Positions 8,481-17,509 of a stretch of 64,000 bases of DNA are shown here, piece by piece. This DNA comes from Chitinispirillum alkaliphilum (lineage in GTDB: Bacteria; Fibrobacterota; Chitinivibrionia; Chitinivibrionales; Chitinispirillaceae), in the NCBI GenBank assembly GCA_001045525.1, contig LDWW01000004.1:1-64000 (forward strand), given 5' to 3'. Below the pieces are notes generated by a model. That model searched no databases and had not been told where the DNA came from. It saw only the letters and a list, made by a program, of their open reading frames with translations. The position numbers and the translations under genes were made by a program. The first letter of the stretch is position 1. Each line of letters opens with the position of its first letter.

Positions 8481-9524
8481 CTAAGCAGATTCAGGAGAAA
8501 TCTTCTCTTTTATCTCTTCTATTTCTTTCTGTAACCTTCTGAAATCTTTTATCAATGATGGAAGCTTGGCCTGAGCAGCTTCAACACGCCGCATTGTCAT
8601 AAGGTCACGTGCAGGATAGCCTGTTATAGCCGAGCCCGGTTCGGTTCCCTTACTTACACCCGCTTTAGCCCCAATAAAAGTATCATCTCCAACTTCAATA
8701 TGCCCCACAAACCCTGCCTGACCACCAACAATTACCCTTTTCCCAATGCAGGTACTGCCTGAGATACCGGTCTGAGCAGCAATGGCAGAATTCTCGCCAA
8801 TAACCACATTGTGAGCAACATGGATCAGATTATCAAGCTTTACACCTTTATGAATGACTGTAGGTTCGAAATTACCCCTGTCAATGACAGTGCCAGCCCC
8901 TATATCTGCCCCGTCTTCTATTATAACAACACCAAAGCAGGGTATACGGATAAACTCCCCGTTTTCACGTGCATTGCCAAAACCGTCACTTCCTATCACC
9001 GCCCCGGACTGAATGGTAACATGACTGCCGATCCTGCAACCCCACTTGATTACAACCCCTGAATCTATTCGCACTTCAGCACCAATGACAGCACCTCTCT
9101 CAATAACACAATTAGCCCCAATCCTGCACCCTGCTCCAATCACAACATCAGAGCCGATAACAGTACCGGGGCCAACAGAAGATGAAGAATCTATGACCGC
9201 TGTGCTATCGATAAAGGCGTGTTCTGAGATCCCTTCGCAAAAAAGAGGAGATCTGTCCTCGAATAGCTGTGCTGTTTTGGCATATCCGGCATACGCATCA
9301 CTAACCTTCAGATTGATTTTCCCATCAACAGCGGGTTCTTTCTGACTGATGATGACAGCTGCAGCACTACACTTCTCAACCTTGTCTCTGAAAGAAGAAT
9401 TTGAAAGAAATGTAATACTGTTTGGGCCGGCCTGTTCGGGTGATGAAATGTCCTGGATATCTAATTCCGAATCACCATCTTCCACTACTGCACCAATTGC
9501 ATCAGCTATAATCGAGAGCTTCAA
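8481..9524 (-). CDS. lpxD: LpxD, UDP-3-O-acylglucosamine N-acyltransferase
   Basis: LpxD adds the N-linked 3-hydroxyacyl chain to UDP-3-O-acyl-glucosamine, the third lipid A step. The 347 residues comprise the N-terminal uridine-binding domain (about 1-100, with [17 protein letters not shown]), a hexapeptide beta-helix (about 105-300, with the catalytic His in [11 protein letters not shown]) and a C-terminal helix ending in [10 protein letters not shown]. The start codon is TTG at 9524, supported by GAGGA 8 nt upstream inside the end of skp. The skp stop is only 2 nt away, so the two are probably translationally coupled. The full length matches the family. Confidence 0.95.
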   Translation of the reverse strand: MKLSIIADAIGAVVEDGDSELDIQDISSPEQAGPNSITFLSNSSFRDKVEKCSAAAVIISQKEPAVDGKINLKVSDAYAGYAKTAQLFEDRSPLFCEGISEHAFIDSTAVIDSSSSVGPGTVIGSDVVIGAGCRIGANCVIERGAVIGAEVRIDSGVVIKWGCRIGSHVTIQSGAVIGSDGFGNARENGEFIRIPCFGVVIIEDGADIGAGTVIDRGNFEPTVIHKGVKLDNLIHVAHNVVIGENSAIAAQTGISGSTCIGKRVIVGGQAGFVGHIEVGDDTFIGAKAGVSKGTEPGSAITGYPARDLMTMRRVEAAQAKLPSLIKDFRRLQKEIEEIKEKISPESA

Positions 9525-9526
9525 TT

Positions 9527-10048
9527 TTATTGTCCTCTATTAAGAATCTCCAAAACACGATCGCTTAGGTCATACTGTGATTTTGCGTGCACTATTCCTC
9601 CGGCACGGGCATCAAAAATGAAATCATAGTTTTCGTCTCTTGCTATATCTGAAATAATCACATTGATTCTTTCAATAATCGGTTTTGTAAGCTCTTCATT
9701 TTTTACCAACGCTTCACCTTCCTGACCAAATTTCTGCTGGATAAACTCCTGATATCTGATCATCTTCTGACGAAGCTGGTTTTCGATTTCTCTCTTGCGT
9801 GAATCTGAAAGCAGCAGACTCTGTTTCTCAAGCTGTTCCTGCAGCTCTCTTATTTCCCTTTGCATCTGTGAGGCTTCCTGTTCCCATCTGGCCACTTCTG
9901 CATTAAACATCTCCTGAGCTGTTTTTGTGCCCTCATACTGAGCGAATATCTTCTCAGAGTTGATAAACCCAATTTTCATCTGAGCAACTGAAACAGATGC
10001 TGCAGCTATAACAATCATTAATCCTTTTGTAATGAGATTCCTACCCAT
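9527..10048 (-). CDS. skp: Skp/OmpH-type periplasmic chaperone
   Basis: This periplasmic chaperone keeps unfolded outer-membrane proteins soluble on their way to BamA. The start at 10048 gives 173 residues and follows a perfect AGGAGG box; a longer reading to 10084 has no support. A signal peptide ([23 protein letters not shown]) is followed by the conserved [16 protein letters not shown], then a long charged helical hairpin (about 45-115), as in Skp tentacles, and a closing beta segment [15 protein letters not shown]. It sits between bamA and lpxD, the classic order in many diderms. Confidence 0.92.
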   Translation of the reverse strand: MGRNLITKGLMIVIAAASVSVAQMKIGFINSEKIFAQYEGTKTAQEMFNAEVARWEQEASQMQREIRELQEQLEKQSLLLSDSRKREIENQLRQKMIRYQEFIQQKFGQEGEALVKNEELTKPIIERINVIISDIARDENYDFIFDARAGGIVHAKSQYDLSDRVLEILNRGQ

Positions 10049-10175
10049 AAAACTAATTCCTCCTTTAGACTTGCACGAAAGCATTTTACAATATAAAAAA
10101 TGCTTTCGCTTCTACGTTAAGATTCTGAGAATAAAAATAACTTTGGGGTTATAGTAATTTCAGATTTTGATCAGA

Positions 10176-12494
10176 TTAAAACCCTGTATTCATAAGAAAG
10201 TGGAGCTGAAAGCCGTTAGGTTCCTGTCTGAAATAATCACGGTTGAGATCATCCAATCCCCAGGCAAAATCAAAGCCCATAATACCAAGCATTGGAACAT
10301 TGACCCTTATACCAAAACCAACACCCTTGTAAAGATCTGTGAGATCAACATCCGAAAGCCCTGCCCAGGTATTACCTATATCTGCAAACAGTGCAAGATA
10401 CACCTGCTGATCAACTAACGGATAGCGCAGCTGCAATGAAGAAGTAAACATCGCCATTCCGTCTCCGTCTCTGCTGTACCGACCTCCGAAAGCGAAATCA
10501 GGGTATCCACGAATTGTTCCGTCGCTGTACACACCGCCAGCGGAAAAAAGGTCGAGACGCGAAATTCTCACATCATTGCCAAGCCCTGAAATCAGACCAA
10601 TTTTAGATTCGGAGCCAAGTACGAAATTCCAGGGGAGCTGAAAATACTGTTCATATCCGACTGTACCCTTGAAATACTGAAAATTCCTGTTTCTGTCCTC
10701 CCCGGAAGCAAAACGGGAGAAATCAAAAGCGATCTGTGGCCGTATTGTTAAACGCGATCCCTGGTTGGGGAAAAGCGGCATGTCAAAATCGTATCTTTCG
10801 ATATTGACAGTGAGACGGTTCAAAATCCCGGATTCCAGCACCTGAAGACCAGGAAGTGAAATCGTATCGTAGTTGGTGCGCTCACGGCTGAGCTGATACA
10901 CCGCATTGATACGGAATTTATCATCTGGCCAACTGAGCCTGGAGCGCCCAACACCGGCACGAAATCCATAACTCTGTGACTCTTCATCTACGTTTTTATT
11001 CTCGCTTGAAGATAAACGGCTGTAAACTGACCTGTCATAGAAAACATCACCTCTAAGTAGCCAGGGAGTGTCAAATGCCCAAGGCTCTGTAAATCCCAGA
11101 TTGACAGTCTGTCGCCTCTGTCCATATTGAAGATCGACTTTGAGCTCCTGCCCTGCACCTCTGAAATTTGGTATCGCAGTTGAAAATGTTCCTGTAAGCC
11201 TGTCAACTTCACTGTAAGCAGCCCCGATAGTGAGCTGACCGATATTGTCCCGTTCTTCAATATTGAATATGAGGTCAATCGTACCATCTTCGTTGGGTCT
11301 GAGATCAGGCATCACATTGTTGAAGTAATTCAGACGAAAGATATTCTGCTGACTTCGCACCATCTGAGACTGACGGTACCTCTGACCGGGAACCAACTCT
11401 ATCTCCCTGCGGATTACCTTTTCCATTGTTTTTGAGTTGCCCTTGACATCGATTCTGTTTATAATTGCAGGCCTGCCTTCAAAAACCTCCATTACAAGAT
11501 TGATAGTATCCCCGTCAAAGGAGCGGTTGTCATTAACATTGACCCAGAGATGCCCCTCTTCCCTGTAGGCATCCTCAATAAGCATTCTTGTTTGCTCAAA
11601 CCTGCTCATCCTGAAAGGCTCACCCTTGTTGAGCGCAACTCTTGATGCAAGTTTTTCGTCATCGAGAACAGTATTTCCTCTGAAATACAGGTCCCCTACA
11701 TAGTAACGCCGCCCTTCATCGATTGTTATCTCAAGATAAAGCTCTGTTTTGCACTCAGAATATGAGATTTGGTCATCTAAAATGGCTGCATCAAGAAAGC
11801 CCTGCTCATTGTAGTACATAACCAGCGAGTCAAGGTGAGATCGGTAGAGCTGCTCGTCAAAACGACCGGCACGATACCAGCGGTTCTCTTTTGTTTTAAA
11901 CCTGCGGGCAAGAGTTCTGTCCCTTATATGCTCATTTCCCTTGAAAGTAATCCCCTCGACCCTTACTCTGGGCCCCTCATCTATATCGTACTTTAAAATC
12001 ACATAACCGGGCACCTTGGTGTCGATAGCCTCGACTTCAATCTGGGCAAGGTGATACCCCTTTTCACGGTATAAATAGGCAAGTTTTCTGCGACTCTCAT
12101 GTATGAGTTCATCAGTGACTACCTGCATTCTGCCAAAATCAAGTTCCTCAAGTAATTCATCATCCTTGATTCTTCTGTTTCCCACAAACTCGATGTTCTC
12201 ACACACCGGATACTCTTCCACCTCAAGCAGAAGTGAAGCACTCTCTTGACTCTCTTCCAGAACCAAAAACCTCACAGAACGAAACAGTCCTGTGGCATAC
12301 AGCCTGCGCACCGACTCCTGAACATCATTTGGTCTGAAGGACTCTCCATCCCGCAGTACGATACTGTTTCTTACATAATTCGGTCTGGCATTTGTAAGAC
12401 CTTCAATCACCAGGGAGTCAAGCACTTTGCCATGGGCTACACCCAGTGACATAAGGATTAACAGTGCAGGGAAAATCAGAAAGGTTTTTTTCAT
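10176..12494 (-). CDS. bamA: BamA, outer-membrane beta-barrel assembly factor
   Basis: BamA is the central pore protein that folds beta-barrels into the outer membrane. The chosen ATG (12494) begins a signal peptide, MKKTFLIFPALLILMSLGVAHG, giving 772 residues; the frame extends 8 codons further upstream. Five POTRA domains span about 25-425, with recurring G-N-R/E motifs such as IEFVGNRRIKDDEL, ITFKGNEHIRDRTL and LYFRGNTVLDDEKL. The C-terminal part (about 430-772) is the 16-strand barrel, including the lid-loop region DGTIRGYPDFAFGG, close to the family's VRGY/F motif, and a terminal aromatic residue. Its neighbours are skp downstream and clpC upstream. Confidence 0.95.
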   Translation of the reverse strand: MKKTFLIFPALLILMSLGVAHGKVLDSLVIEGLTNARPNYVRNSIVLRDGESFRPNDVQESVRRLYATGLFRSVRFLVLEESQESASLLLEVEEYPVCENIEFVGNRRIKDDELLEELDFGRMQVVTDELIHESRRKLAYLYREKGYHLAQIEVEAIDTKVPGYVILKYDIDEGPRVRVEGITFKGNEHIRDRTLARRFKTKENRWYRAGRFDEQLYRSHLDSLVMYYNEQGFLDAAILDDQISYSECKTELYLEITIDEGRRYYVGDLYFRGNTVLDDEKLASRVALNKGEPFRMSRFEQTRMLIEDAYREEGHLWVNVNDNRSFDGDTINLVMEVFEGRPAIINRIDVKGNSKTMEKVIRREIELVPGQRYRQSQMVRSQQNIFRLNYFNNVMPDLRPNEDGTIDLIFNIEERDNIGQLTIGAAYSEVDRLTGTFSTAIPNFRGAGQELKVDLQYGQRRQTVNLGFTEPWAFDTPWLLRGDVFYDRSVYSRLSSSENKNVDEESQSYGFRAGVGRSRLSWPDDKFRINAVYQLSRERTNYDTISLPGLQVLESGILNRLTVNIERYDFDMPLFPNQGSRLTIRPQIAFDFSRFASGEDRNRNFQYFKGTVGYEQYFQLPWNFVLGSESKIGLISGLGNDVRISRLDLFSAGGVYSDGTIRGYPDFAFGGRYSRDGDGMAMFTSSLQLRYPLVDQQVYLALFADIGNTWAGLSDVDLTDLYKGVGFGIRVNVPMLGIMGFDFAWGLDDLNRDYFRQEPNGFQLHFLMNTGF

Positions 12495-12626
12495 ATAAAA
12501 CAAGCCTTTAGTAAACATGAAGGATTTCCAATTAAAAAGAAACCGGTAGACACAATGCAGTACACATGTTTTCGCACTGGCAAAAACAATATTGAACCCA
12601 TTCTGAAAATTACTGCTGAATAGTGA

Positions 12627-15056
12627 TTATCCAGCAGTATCCGCTTTCTGAAAAACTATATGATTATCCTCAAGCTCCAGACGAATCACATCCCCGTCAT
12701 TAAAACGGTTCTGTAAAAATTCTTCTGCAAGAGGATCTTCCACAAGACGCTGAATAGAACGACGTAAAGGGCGAGCTCCCAGCACAGGGTCAAACCCATT
12801 GTCCACAAGATACTTCTTTACCGGCGGAGTCACATCGATATGAATATTTCTGTCTATCATGCGACTCTGGAGCTCGTTTAGCTGGATATCGATAATCTCA
12901 GAGATCTGCTCTTTACCCAAAGGATTAAAGACGATAGTTTCATCAAGCCTGTTAAGGAACTCAGGATTAAAAAGCCGCTTCATCTCTTCCATAACCTTTG
13001 ATTTCATGGCATCATAATCACCGCTTGTGGTAGTTTTCCCAAATCCCACAGTTCCCTGTTTTTTGACATCCCTTGTACCCACATTTGATGTCATAATGAT
13101 AATGGTATTCTTAAAATTGACATGTCTTCCGTATGCATCGGTCAAAACACCATCGTCAAGGATCTGCAGAAGTATGTTGAACACATCGGGGTGAGCCTTC
13201 TCAACCTCATCGAGAAGAATAACCGAATAGGGTTTTTTTCTGATCTTCTCTGTGAGCTGTCCACCCTCTTCATAGCCAACATACCCCGGAGGAGCACCGA
13301 CCAGTCTGGAAACTGCAAATTTCTCCATATATTCAGACATATCGACACGCACCAGCGCATCTTCTGAATCAAAAAGAGACTCTGCCAGTGCTTTGGCAAG
13401 CTCAGTTTTACCAACTCCGGTTGGGCCAAGGAAAATAAAGGAAGCGATTGGGCGACGGATATCATGAAGTCCGGCTCTGGAACGGCGAATACTTCTGGCA
13501 ACAGCCTCAAGAGCCGTTTCCTGCCCGATAACCCTTCGGCGAAGCTCGTCTTCGAGATGAAGGATCTTTTTGGTTTCCTCTTCTGCAAGCCTTGAGAGAG
13601 GTATGCCGGTCATGGTGGCAATAACCTCTGTAATGGTGCTTTCATCAACAAGCAGCCGCTCTTCGGCCTTGCTCTTTCGCCACAGAGCCTTCTTTTCAAG
13701 AAGTGTACCTTTTAATTTTTCCTGTTTATCCCTTAATTTTGCAGCCCTTTCAAACTCCTGCTGCTCCACGGCCATCTCTTTTTCACGTACAACATCTGCA
13801 ATCTCTTTCTCCATATCCCTTATTTCTGTTGGGATCTCCATGCTGGAGAGACGCTTGCGGGCACCGGCCTCATCGATAACATCGATTGCCTTATCGGGCA
13901 AGAAGCGGTCTGAGATGTAGCGGTCGGAAAGTTTAACCGCAGACTCTATCGCTTTTTCGGTGAAAGTGACCTTGTGGTGCTCTTCATAGTTGTGACGTAG
14001 TCCTGAGAGGATCTGTGTGGTTTCGGCTGCACTTGGCGGATCAACCATTATGGTCTGGAAACGGCGGGCCAGTGCACCATCCTTCTCTATGTATTTGCGG
14101 TACTCATCCAGGGTTGTGGCTCCGACACACTGAATATCTCCTCTGGACAGGGCGGGTTTGAAGATGTTGGAAGCATCGAGACTTCCCTCAGAGCCACCAG
14201 CCCCCACGATTGTGTGTAATTCATCGATAAAGATGATAATATTTTCGTTTTTCTGCAACTCGACCATCAAAGCCTTGAGTCTTTCCTCGAACTGCCCCCT
14301 GTATTTGGTTCCTGCGACCATGGAAGCCATATCCAGGTTTATCACCCTTTTGTTTTCCAGCACCTGAGGGATATTTTTCTCGATTATTTTTTGGGCCAGC
14401 CCTTCGACAATTGCCGTTTTTCCGATTCCCGGCTCTCCGATAAGAACCGGATTGTTCTTTTTTCTCCTGCTGAGAATCTGAACGACTCTCTCAATCTCCT
14501 TTTCCCTTCCAATAACGGGATCGAGCTTGTTTTCCCTTGCCATTGCAGTGAGATCGCGTCCAAAGTGGTCTAGAAAAGGAGTTTTACTTTTTTCCTTTGA
14601 TCCGCTCACCGATTCACCCCCTCTGAGGACCCGGTTAATTTCCTCTTTTACGCGCTCATATTCCAGCCCTGCTGAAGCAAGCGCATTGGCAGCAGCAGAC
14701 TCGGTATCTTTCATCAGAGCCAAAAGGAGGTGCTCAGTGCCGATATATTTGTGAGACATTGAGCGGGCTTCATTTGCGGCGATTTCAAGTACCTTTTTGG
14801 CTCTTGGAGTAAATGGCAGCATCTGCCCTATGGTCATCATTCCACCGGTAGAAGTTATTGTTTTTTCTATATTGGTTGTAAGATCATCAAGATCCACTCC
14901 CATGGTGCGCATTACAGCCACAGCCACCCCATCGCCCTCCTTAACCAGACCTAAAAGGAGATGCTCTGTGCCAACATAGTCATTACCCAACCGGACTGAT
15001 TCTTCTCTGGCAATCTGCATTACTTTCTTTACCCGGTCTGTAAACATACCATTCAT
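12627..15056 (-). CDS. clpC: ClpC-type AAA+ unfoldase
   Basis: ClpC is the ATP-driven unfoldase partner of ClpP. Its 809 residues run: two Clp_N repeats (about 1-145, [15 protein letters not shown] and [16 protein letters not shown]), which in Bacillus bind phosphoarginine; AAA-1 with Walker [10 protein letters not shown] and Walker B IIFIDELH; a short middle domain with a UVR motif ([17 protein letters not shown]), the hallmark of ClpC rather than ClpB; and AAA-2 with GPTGVGKTE. It follows mcsB by 40 nt. With mcsA and mcsB it forms the module that marks proteins with phosphoarginine and delivers them to ClpCP. No CtsR repressor gene and no clpP are present in the window. Confidence 0.95.
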   Translation of the reverse strand: MNGMFTDRVKKVMQIAREESVRLGNDYVGTEHLLLGLVKEGDGVAVAVMRTMGVDLDDLTTNIEKTITSTGGMMTIGQMLPFTPRAKKVLEIAANEARSMSHKYIGTEHLLLALMKDTESAAANALASAGLEYERVKEEINRVLRGGESVSGSKEKSKTPFLDHFGRDLTAMARENKLDPVIGREKEIERVVQILSRRKKNNPVLIGEPGIGKTAIVEGLAQKIIEKNIPQVLENKRVINLDMASMVAGTKYRGQFEERLKALMVELQKNENIIIFIDELHTIVGAGGSEGSLDASNIFKPALSRGDIQCVGATTLDEYRKYIEKDGALARRFQTIMVDPPSAAETTQILSGLRHNYEEHHKVTFTEKAIESAVKLSDRYISDRFLPDKAIDVIDEAGARKRLSSMEIPTEIRDMEKEIADVVREKEMAVEQQEFERAAKLRDKQEKLKGTLLEKKALWRKSKAEERLLVDESTITEVIATMTGIPLSRLAEEETKKILHLEDELRRRVIGQETALEAVARSIRRSRAGLHDIRRPIASFIFLGPTGVGKTELAKALAESLFDSEDALVRVDMSEYMEKFAVSRLVGAPPGYVGYEEGGQLTEKIRKKPYSVILLDEVEKAHPDVFNILLQILDDGVLTDAYGRHVNFKNTIIIMTSNVGTRDVKKQGTVGFGKTTTSGDYDAMKSKVMEEMKRLFNPEFLNRLDETIVFNPLGKEQISEIIDIQLNELQSRMIDRNIHIDVTPPVKKYLVDNGFDPVLGARPLRRSIQRLVEDPLAEEFLQNRFNDGDVIRLELEDNHIVFQKADTAG

Positions 15057-15096
15057 AATCTATTCTTTCCTTCCGTATTTAGCCATGAATGAATAA

Positions 15097-16182
15097 TTAT
15101 TTAGACTGTGAAGTCTTCCTGCGCCTTCTTCTCTTGGCAAGCAAATCTCTTACCAAATCCGCCCTGACCACACTCAGCTCCCTCTCCTCCATCTCTTTTT
15201 TCTCCTGGATCTGAATATGAGCAGGCATACTCATGCATATAATACGATTAAGCTCTTCAATAGTAATGTCCTCTAAAACCGAACACTCGATCCCAAGCCT
15301 CAGTGCAGAACAGAGATTGAGAAGCTCCGACATGCTCAGGGTCCGGGCGTGAGTTAATAGCCCGTAGGATCTGTGCACCTTATCACTTAACTCAACCTCC
15401 GCCTCATCCATAACCCTCTCTCTTGAAAGACGCTCATGCAAAATGATCTCCGAGATAACCTTCTGGGTAGAATCCAGAAATTCCTGCTCATGAGAACCCA
15501 TGGTCGCCTGGTTTGAGAGCTGAAAAAAGTTACCCAGAACATCGGAATGCTCTCCAAGAAACCCACGGGTGGCTATCCCCATCTGGCTTGCACCCTGGAG
15601 AACCTGATCGATCGTTTTGGTCAGAACAAGCCCCGGCAGATGAAGCAGATAAGAGACTCTAAGCCCTGTTCCGGAATTGGTCGGACAACAGGTAAGAAAG
15701 CCCCTGAGTTTATCGTATGCATAGGGAAGCTTCTGCCCCAGAGAATCATCCAGCGCATCAAGCACCCCCCAGAGCTCCTGTGCCCTGAAACCTGAATCCA
15801 TGCACTGAAGTCGTAAATGGTCCTCTTCGTTTATCATTACATTGACTCTGCGCAGAGGATCACACACCACCCCCCTGTCTCCGTCAACATTGAGAATCTC
15901 CCTGCTGACAACACGCTGCTCTGCCAGAAAATACTGCTCCAGCTTTTCCAGTCCTGTCAGGTTTATGACATCAAAACTCCCTCCCTGACAATTGGGGAAA
16001 ACCTCTGTAGCCTTCTTAAACACCTCTTTTTTCTCTCTTGGCAGGGCACTGTGGGGGAAATTGTAACCGGCGATATTGCGGGCCAGGCGAACACGGGTGG
16101 AGATAACTACATCCGACTCCGGCCCCTTATTGTCAAACCAGACTGGAAGTGCAATCTTCTGAGAGGTTTTCTGTGTTTTCAT
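15097..16182 (-). CDS. mcsB: McsB protein-arginine kinase
   Basis: McsB belongs to the phosphagen-kinase fold and phosphorylates arginine side chains on proteins, tagging them for ClpC. The 361 residues carry STRVRLARNIAGYNFP near the start, CCPTNSGTGLRVSYLLHLPG around the nucleotide pocket, and EHSDVLGNFFQLSNQATMG, all matching McsB signatures. The C-terminal allosteric phosphoarginine-sensing motif of Bacillus McsB (RDxxRA) is not exact: the corresponding stretch reads RELSVVRA. An arginine- and lysine-rich tail (KRRRRRKTSQSK) ends the protein. Its ATG overlaps the mcsA stop by 4 nt (ATGA), so McsA and McsB are probably made in fixed proportion. Confidence 0.93.
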   Translation of the reverse strand: MKTQKTSQKIALPVWFDNKGPESDVVISTRVRLARNIAGYNFPHSALPREKKEVFKKATEVFPNCQGGSFDVINLTGLEKLEQYFLAEQRVVSREILNVDGDRGVVCDPLRRVNVMINEEDHLRLQCMDSGFRAQELWGVLDALDDSLGQKLPYAYDKLRGFLTCCPTNSGTGLRVSYLLHLPGLVLTKTIDQVLQGASQMGIATRGFLGEHSDVLGNFFQLSNQATMGSHEQEFLDSTQKVISEIILHERLSRERVMDEAEVELSDKVHRSYGLLTHARTLSMSELLNLCSALRLGIECSVLEDITIEELNRIICMSMPAHIQIQEKKEMEERELSVVRADLVRDLLAKRRRRRKTSQSK

Positions 16183-16649
16183 TCCACACCCATCTCTTTA
16201 AGATTGTGAATTACATCCCTGATTGCAGCCGCCTGCTCGAAATCCTCATTTTTTATGGCTATATCCATCTCATTTCGCAACCTCTCCAGGTCACAGGTTC
16301 TCTCTTCCCTGACCGCATCCCCCAAGTATTTTTTTCCCCTGTGTATAGAAGATCCATGGACCTGAATCAGCAGTTCATCAATTTCCTTTTCAAAGGAGTT
16401 ATAGCAACCGGAACACCCCAGCCACCCCTTGGAACGAAACACTGAAAGCTTCATACCACAGTTTTCACATGTCTTCTCTTCTTCTATTACACAATTCTCA
16501 TCGGAGGCTTGCTGATTGTCTATAGAGATTGAAATCCCCTTTTTCCTGGCACACTCCTCACAGAGATGAAACACCTCAGTCTCATTTTGCATGACCTGAG
16601 TAAGGTGAATATTTGCCGGCTTTATTCCGCATTCATCACATATTTTCAT
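16179..16649 (-). CDS. mcsA: McsA, zinc-binding activator of McsB
   Basis: McsA is the small activator of the McsB arginine kinase. The 156 residues have four C-x-x-C pairs for zinc (CDEC near residue 4, CEEC near 31, CENC near 60, CSGC near 78) and a C-terminal UVR motif (NEDFEQAAAIRDVIHNLKE). That UVR element is shared with ClpC and UvrB/UvrC. The start is set by AAAGGA about 9 nt upstream. It is first in the mcsA-mcsB-clpC run and overlaps mcsB. It lies 102 nt after lolD, and an inverted repeat occupies part of that gap. Confidence 0.93.
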   Translation of the reverse strand: MKICDECGIKPANIHLTQVMQNETEVFHLCEECARKKGISISIDNQQASDENCVIEEEKTCENCGMKLSVFRSKGWLGCSGCYNSFEKEIDELLIQVHGSSIHRGKKYLGDAVREERTCDLERLRNEMDIAIKNEDFEQAAAIRDVIHNLKEMGVE

Positions 16650-16725
16650 TTTACCAATCCTTTAATCAGGCAGGGAAAAATGTATTACCAATAATTAATA
16701 AAACTACTAAATGGATAAGCAAAGA

Positions 16726-16756
16726 GGTAGTGTTTACAAAATTCCTCAACACTACC
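16726..16756 (-). promoter_or_regulatory. 9-bp inverted repeat at the lolD stop, ahead of mcsA
   Basis: GGTAGTGTT (16726-16734) and AACACTACC (16748-16756) are perfect complements around a 13-nt loop and overlap the lolD stop codon. On the minus strand no long T-run follows, only TCTTTGCTT. It could be a weak terminator or an operator that sets mcsAB-clpC expression apart from lolCD. It does not look like a CIRCE element. Confidence 0.4.
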
Positions 16757-17456
16757 CATCAAGAGTGGAGGCTTTCTGGGCATTGGAAATCAACCCATCT
16801 TCCAGATAAACTATCCTTCTCAACCCCTTGCATAAACGGCTGTCATGGGTAGCGATAACAAATGTCTGCCCAAGCTCCTTGTTTGCCTTTTCGATAAGTT
16901 CAATAAGAAGCTCCCCGTTTGCCCGGTCAAGATTGCCCGTAGGCTCATCGGCCAGCACCAATGCCGGTTTATTAAACATGGCACGGGCCAAAGCCACTCT
17001 CTGGCGCTCTCCTCCGGAAAGCTCTGAGGGGTAATGTCCCCTGCGGGCCTCAAGCCCAAACACATCCAGCAGCTCCCCAGCACGGATACTGCACTCCTTT
17101 TTACTTTTGCCGTTTATAAGACCCGGGATAAATACATTTTCAAGAGCGGTAAAATCGGGCATCAGATGATGAAACTGGAACACAAAACCGATCTTTTGAT
17201 TTCTGAAAAGAGCCAGCTGCCTGGGGGAAAACGTCCCAAGCTCCTCACCCCCGACTTCAACCCACCCTTCAGTAGCCTTGTCAAGCCCCCCCACGATCTG
17301 AAGCAGGGTGGTTTTTCCGCTGCCCGAGACCCCGACCAGCGCTACCATTTCCCCCCGCTGAATCGTAAGGGAGATTCCCTTGAGAACATCAAGGACTCCG
17401 CTGTCATCACGGAACTGCTTGCGTAAATTTCGTATGTTTACCATTACCTCTGACAT
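16752..17456 (-). CDS. lolD: LolD-type ABC ATPase for lipoprotein release
   Basis: LolD powers extraction of mature lipoproteins from the inner membrane. Its 234 residues contain Walker A (GVSGSGKTT), the Q-loop stretch IGFVFQFHHLMPDFTALENV, the signature LSGGERQRVALARA and Walker B (LVLADEPTGNLD). The FQFHHLMPDFTALENV segment is characteristic of the LolD/MacB group. Gene context with the LolC/E permease just upstream (53 nt) supports the Lol assignment rather than MacB or FtsE. A second in-frame ATG lies four codons inside, so the start is uncertain by a few residues. Confidence 0.93.
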   Translation of the reverse strand: MSEVMVNIRNLRKQFRDDSGVLDVLKGISLTIQRGEMVALVGVSGSGKTTLLQIVGGLDKATEGWVEVGGEELGTFSPRQLALFRNQKIGFVFQFHHLMPDFTALENVFIPGLINGKSKKECSIRAGELLDVFGLEARRGHYPSELSGGERQRVALARAMFNKPALVLADEPTGNLDRANGELLIELIEKANKELGQTFVIATHDSRLCKGLRRIVYLEDGLISNAQKASTLDG

Positions 17457-17509
17457 ATATTCTTTTCTTATTTACAGGTGACCAAAAGCACACCCCGAAC
17501 AGCGGGGCT

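Noticed and set aside
13142-13588. 148-codon minus-strand frame inside clpC
   Set aside because: It overlaps the second AAA domain of ClpC in another frame; the ClpC reading has all family motifs.
12627-16649. Naming a CtsR-controlled heat-shock operon
   Set aside because: No ctsR gene and no recognisable CtsR heptad operator were seen around mcsA.
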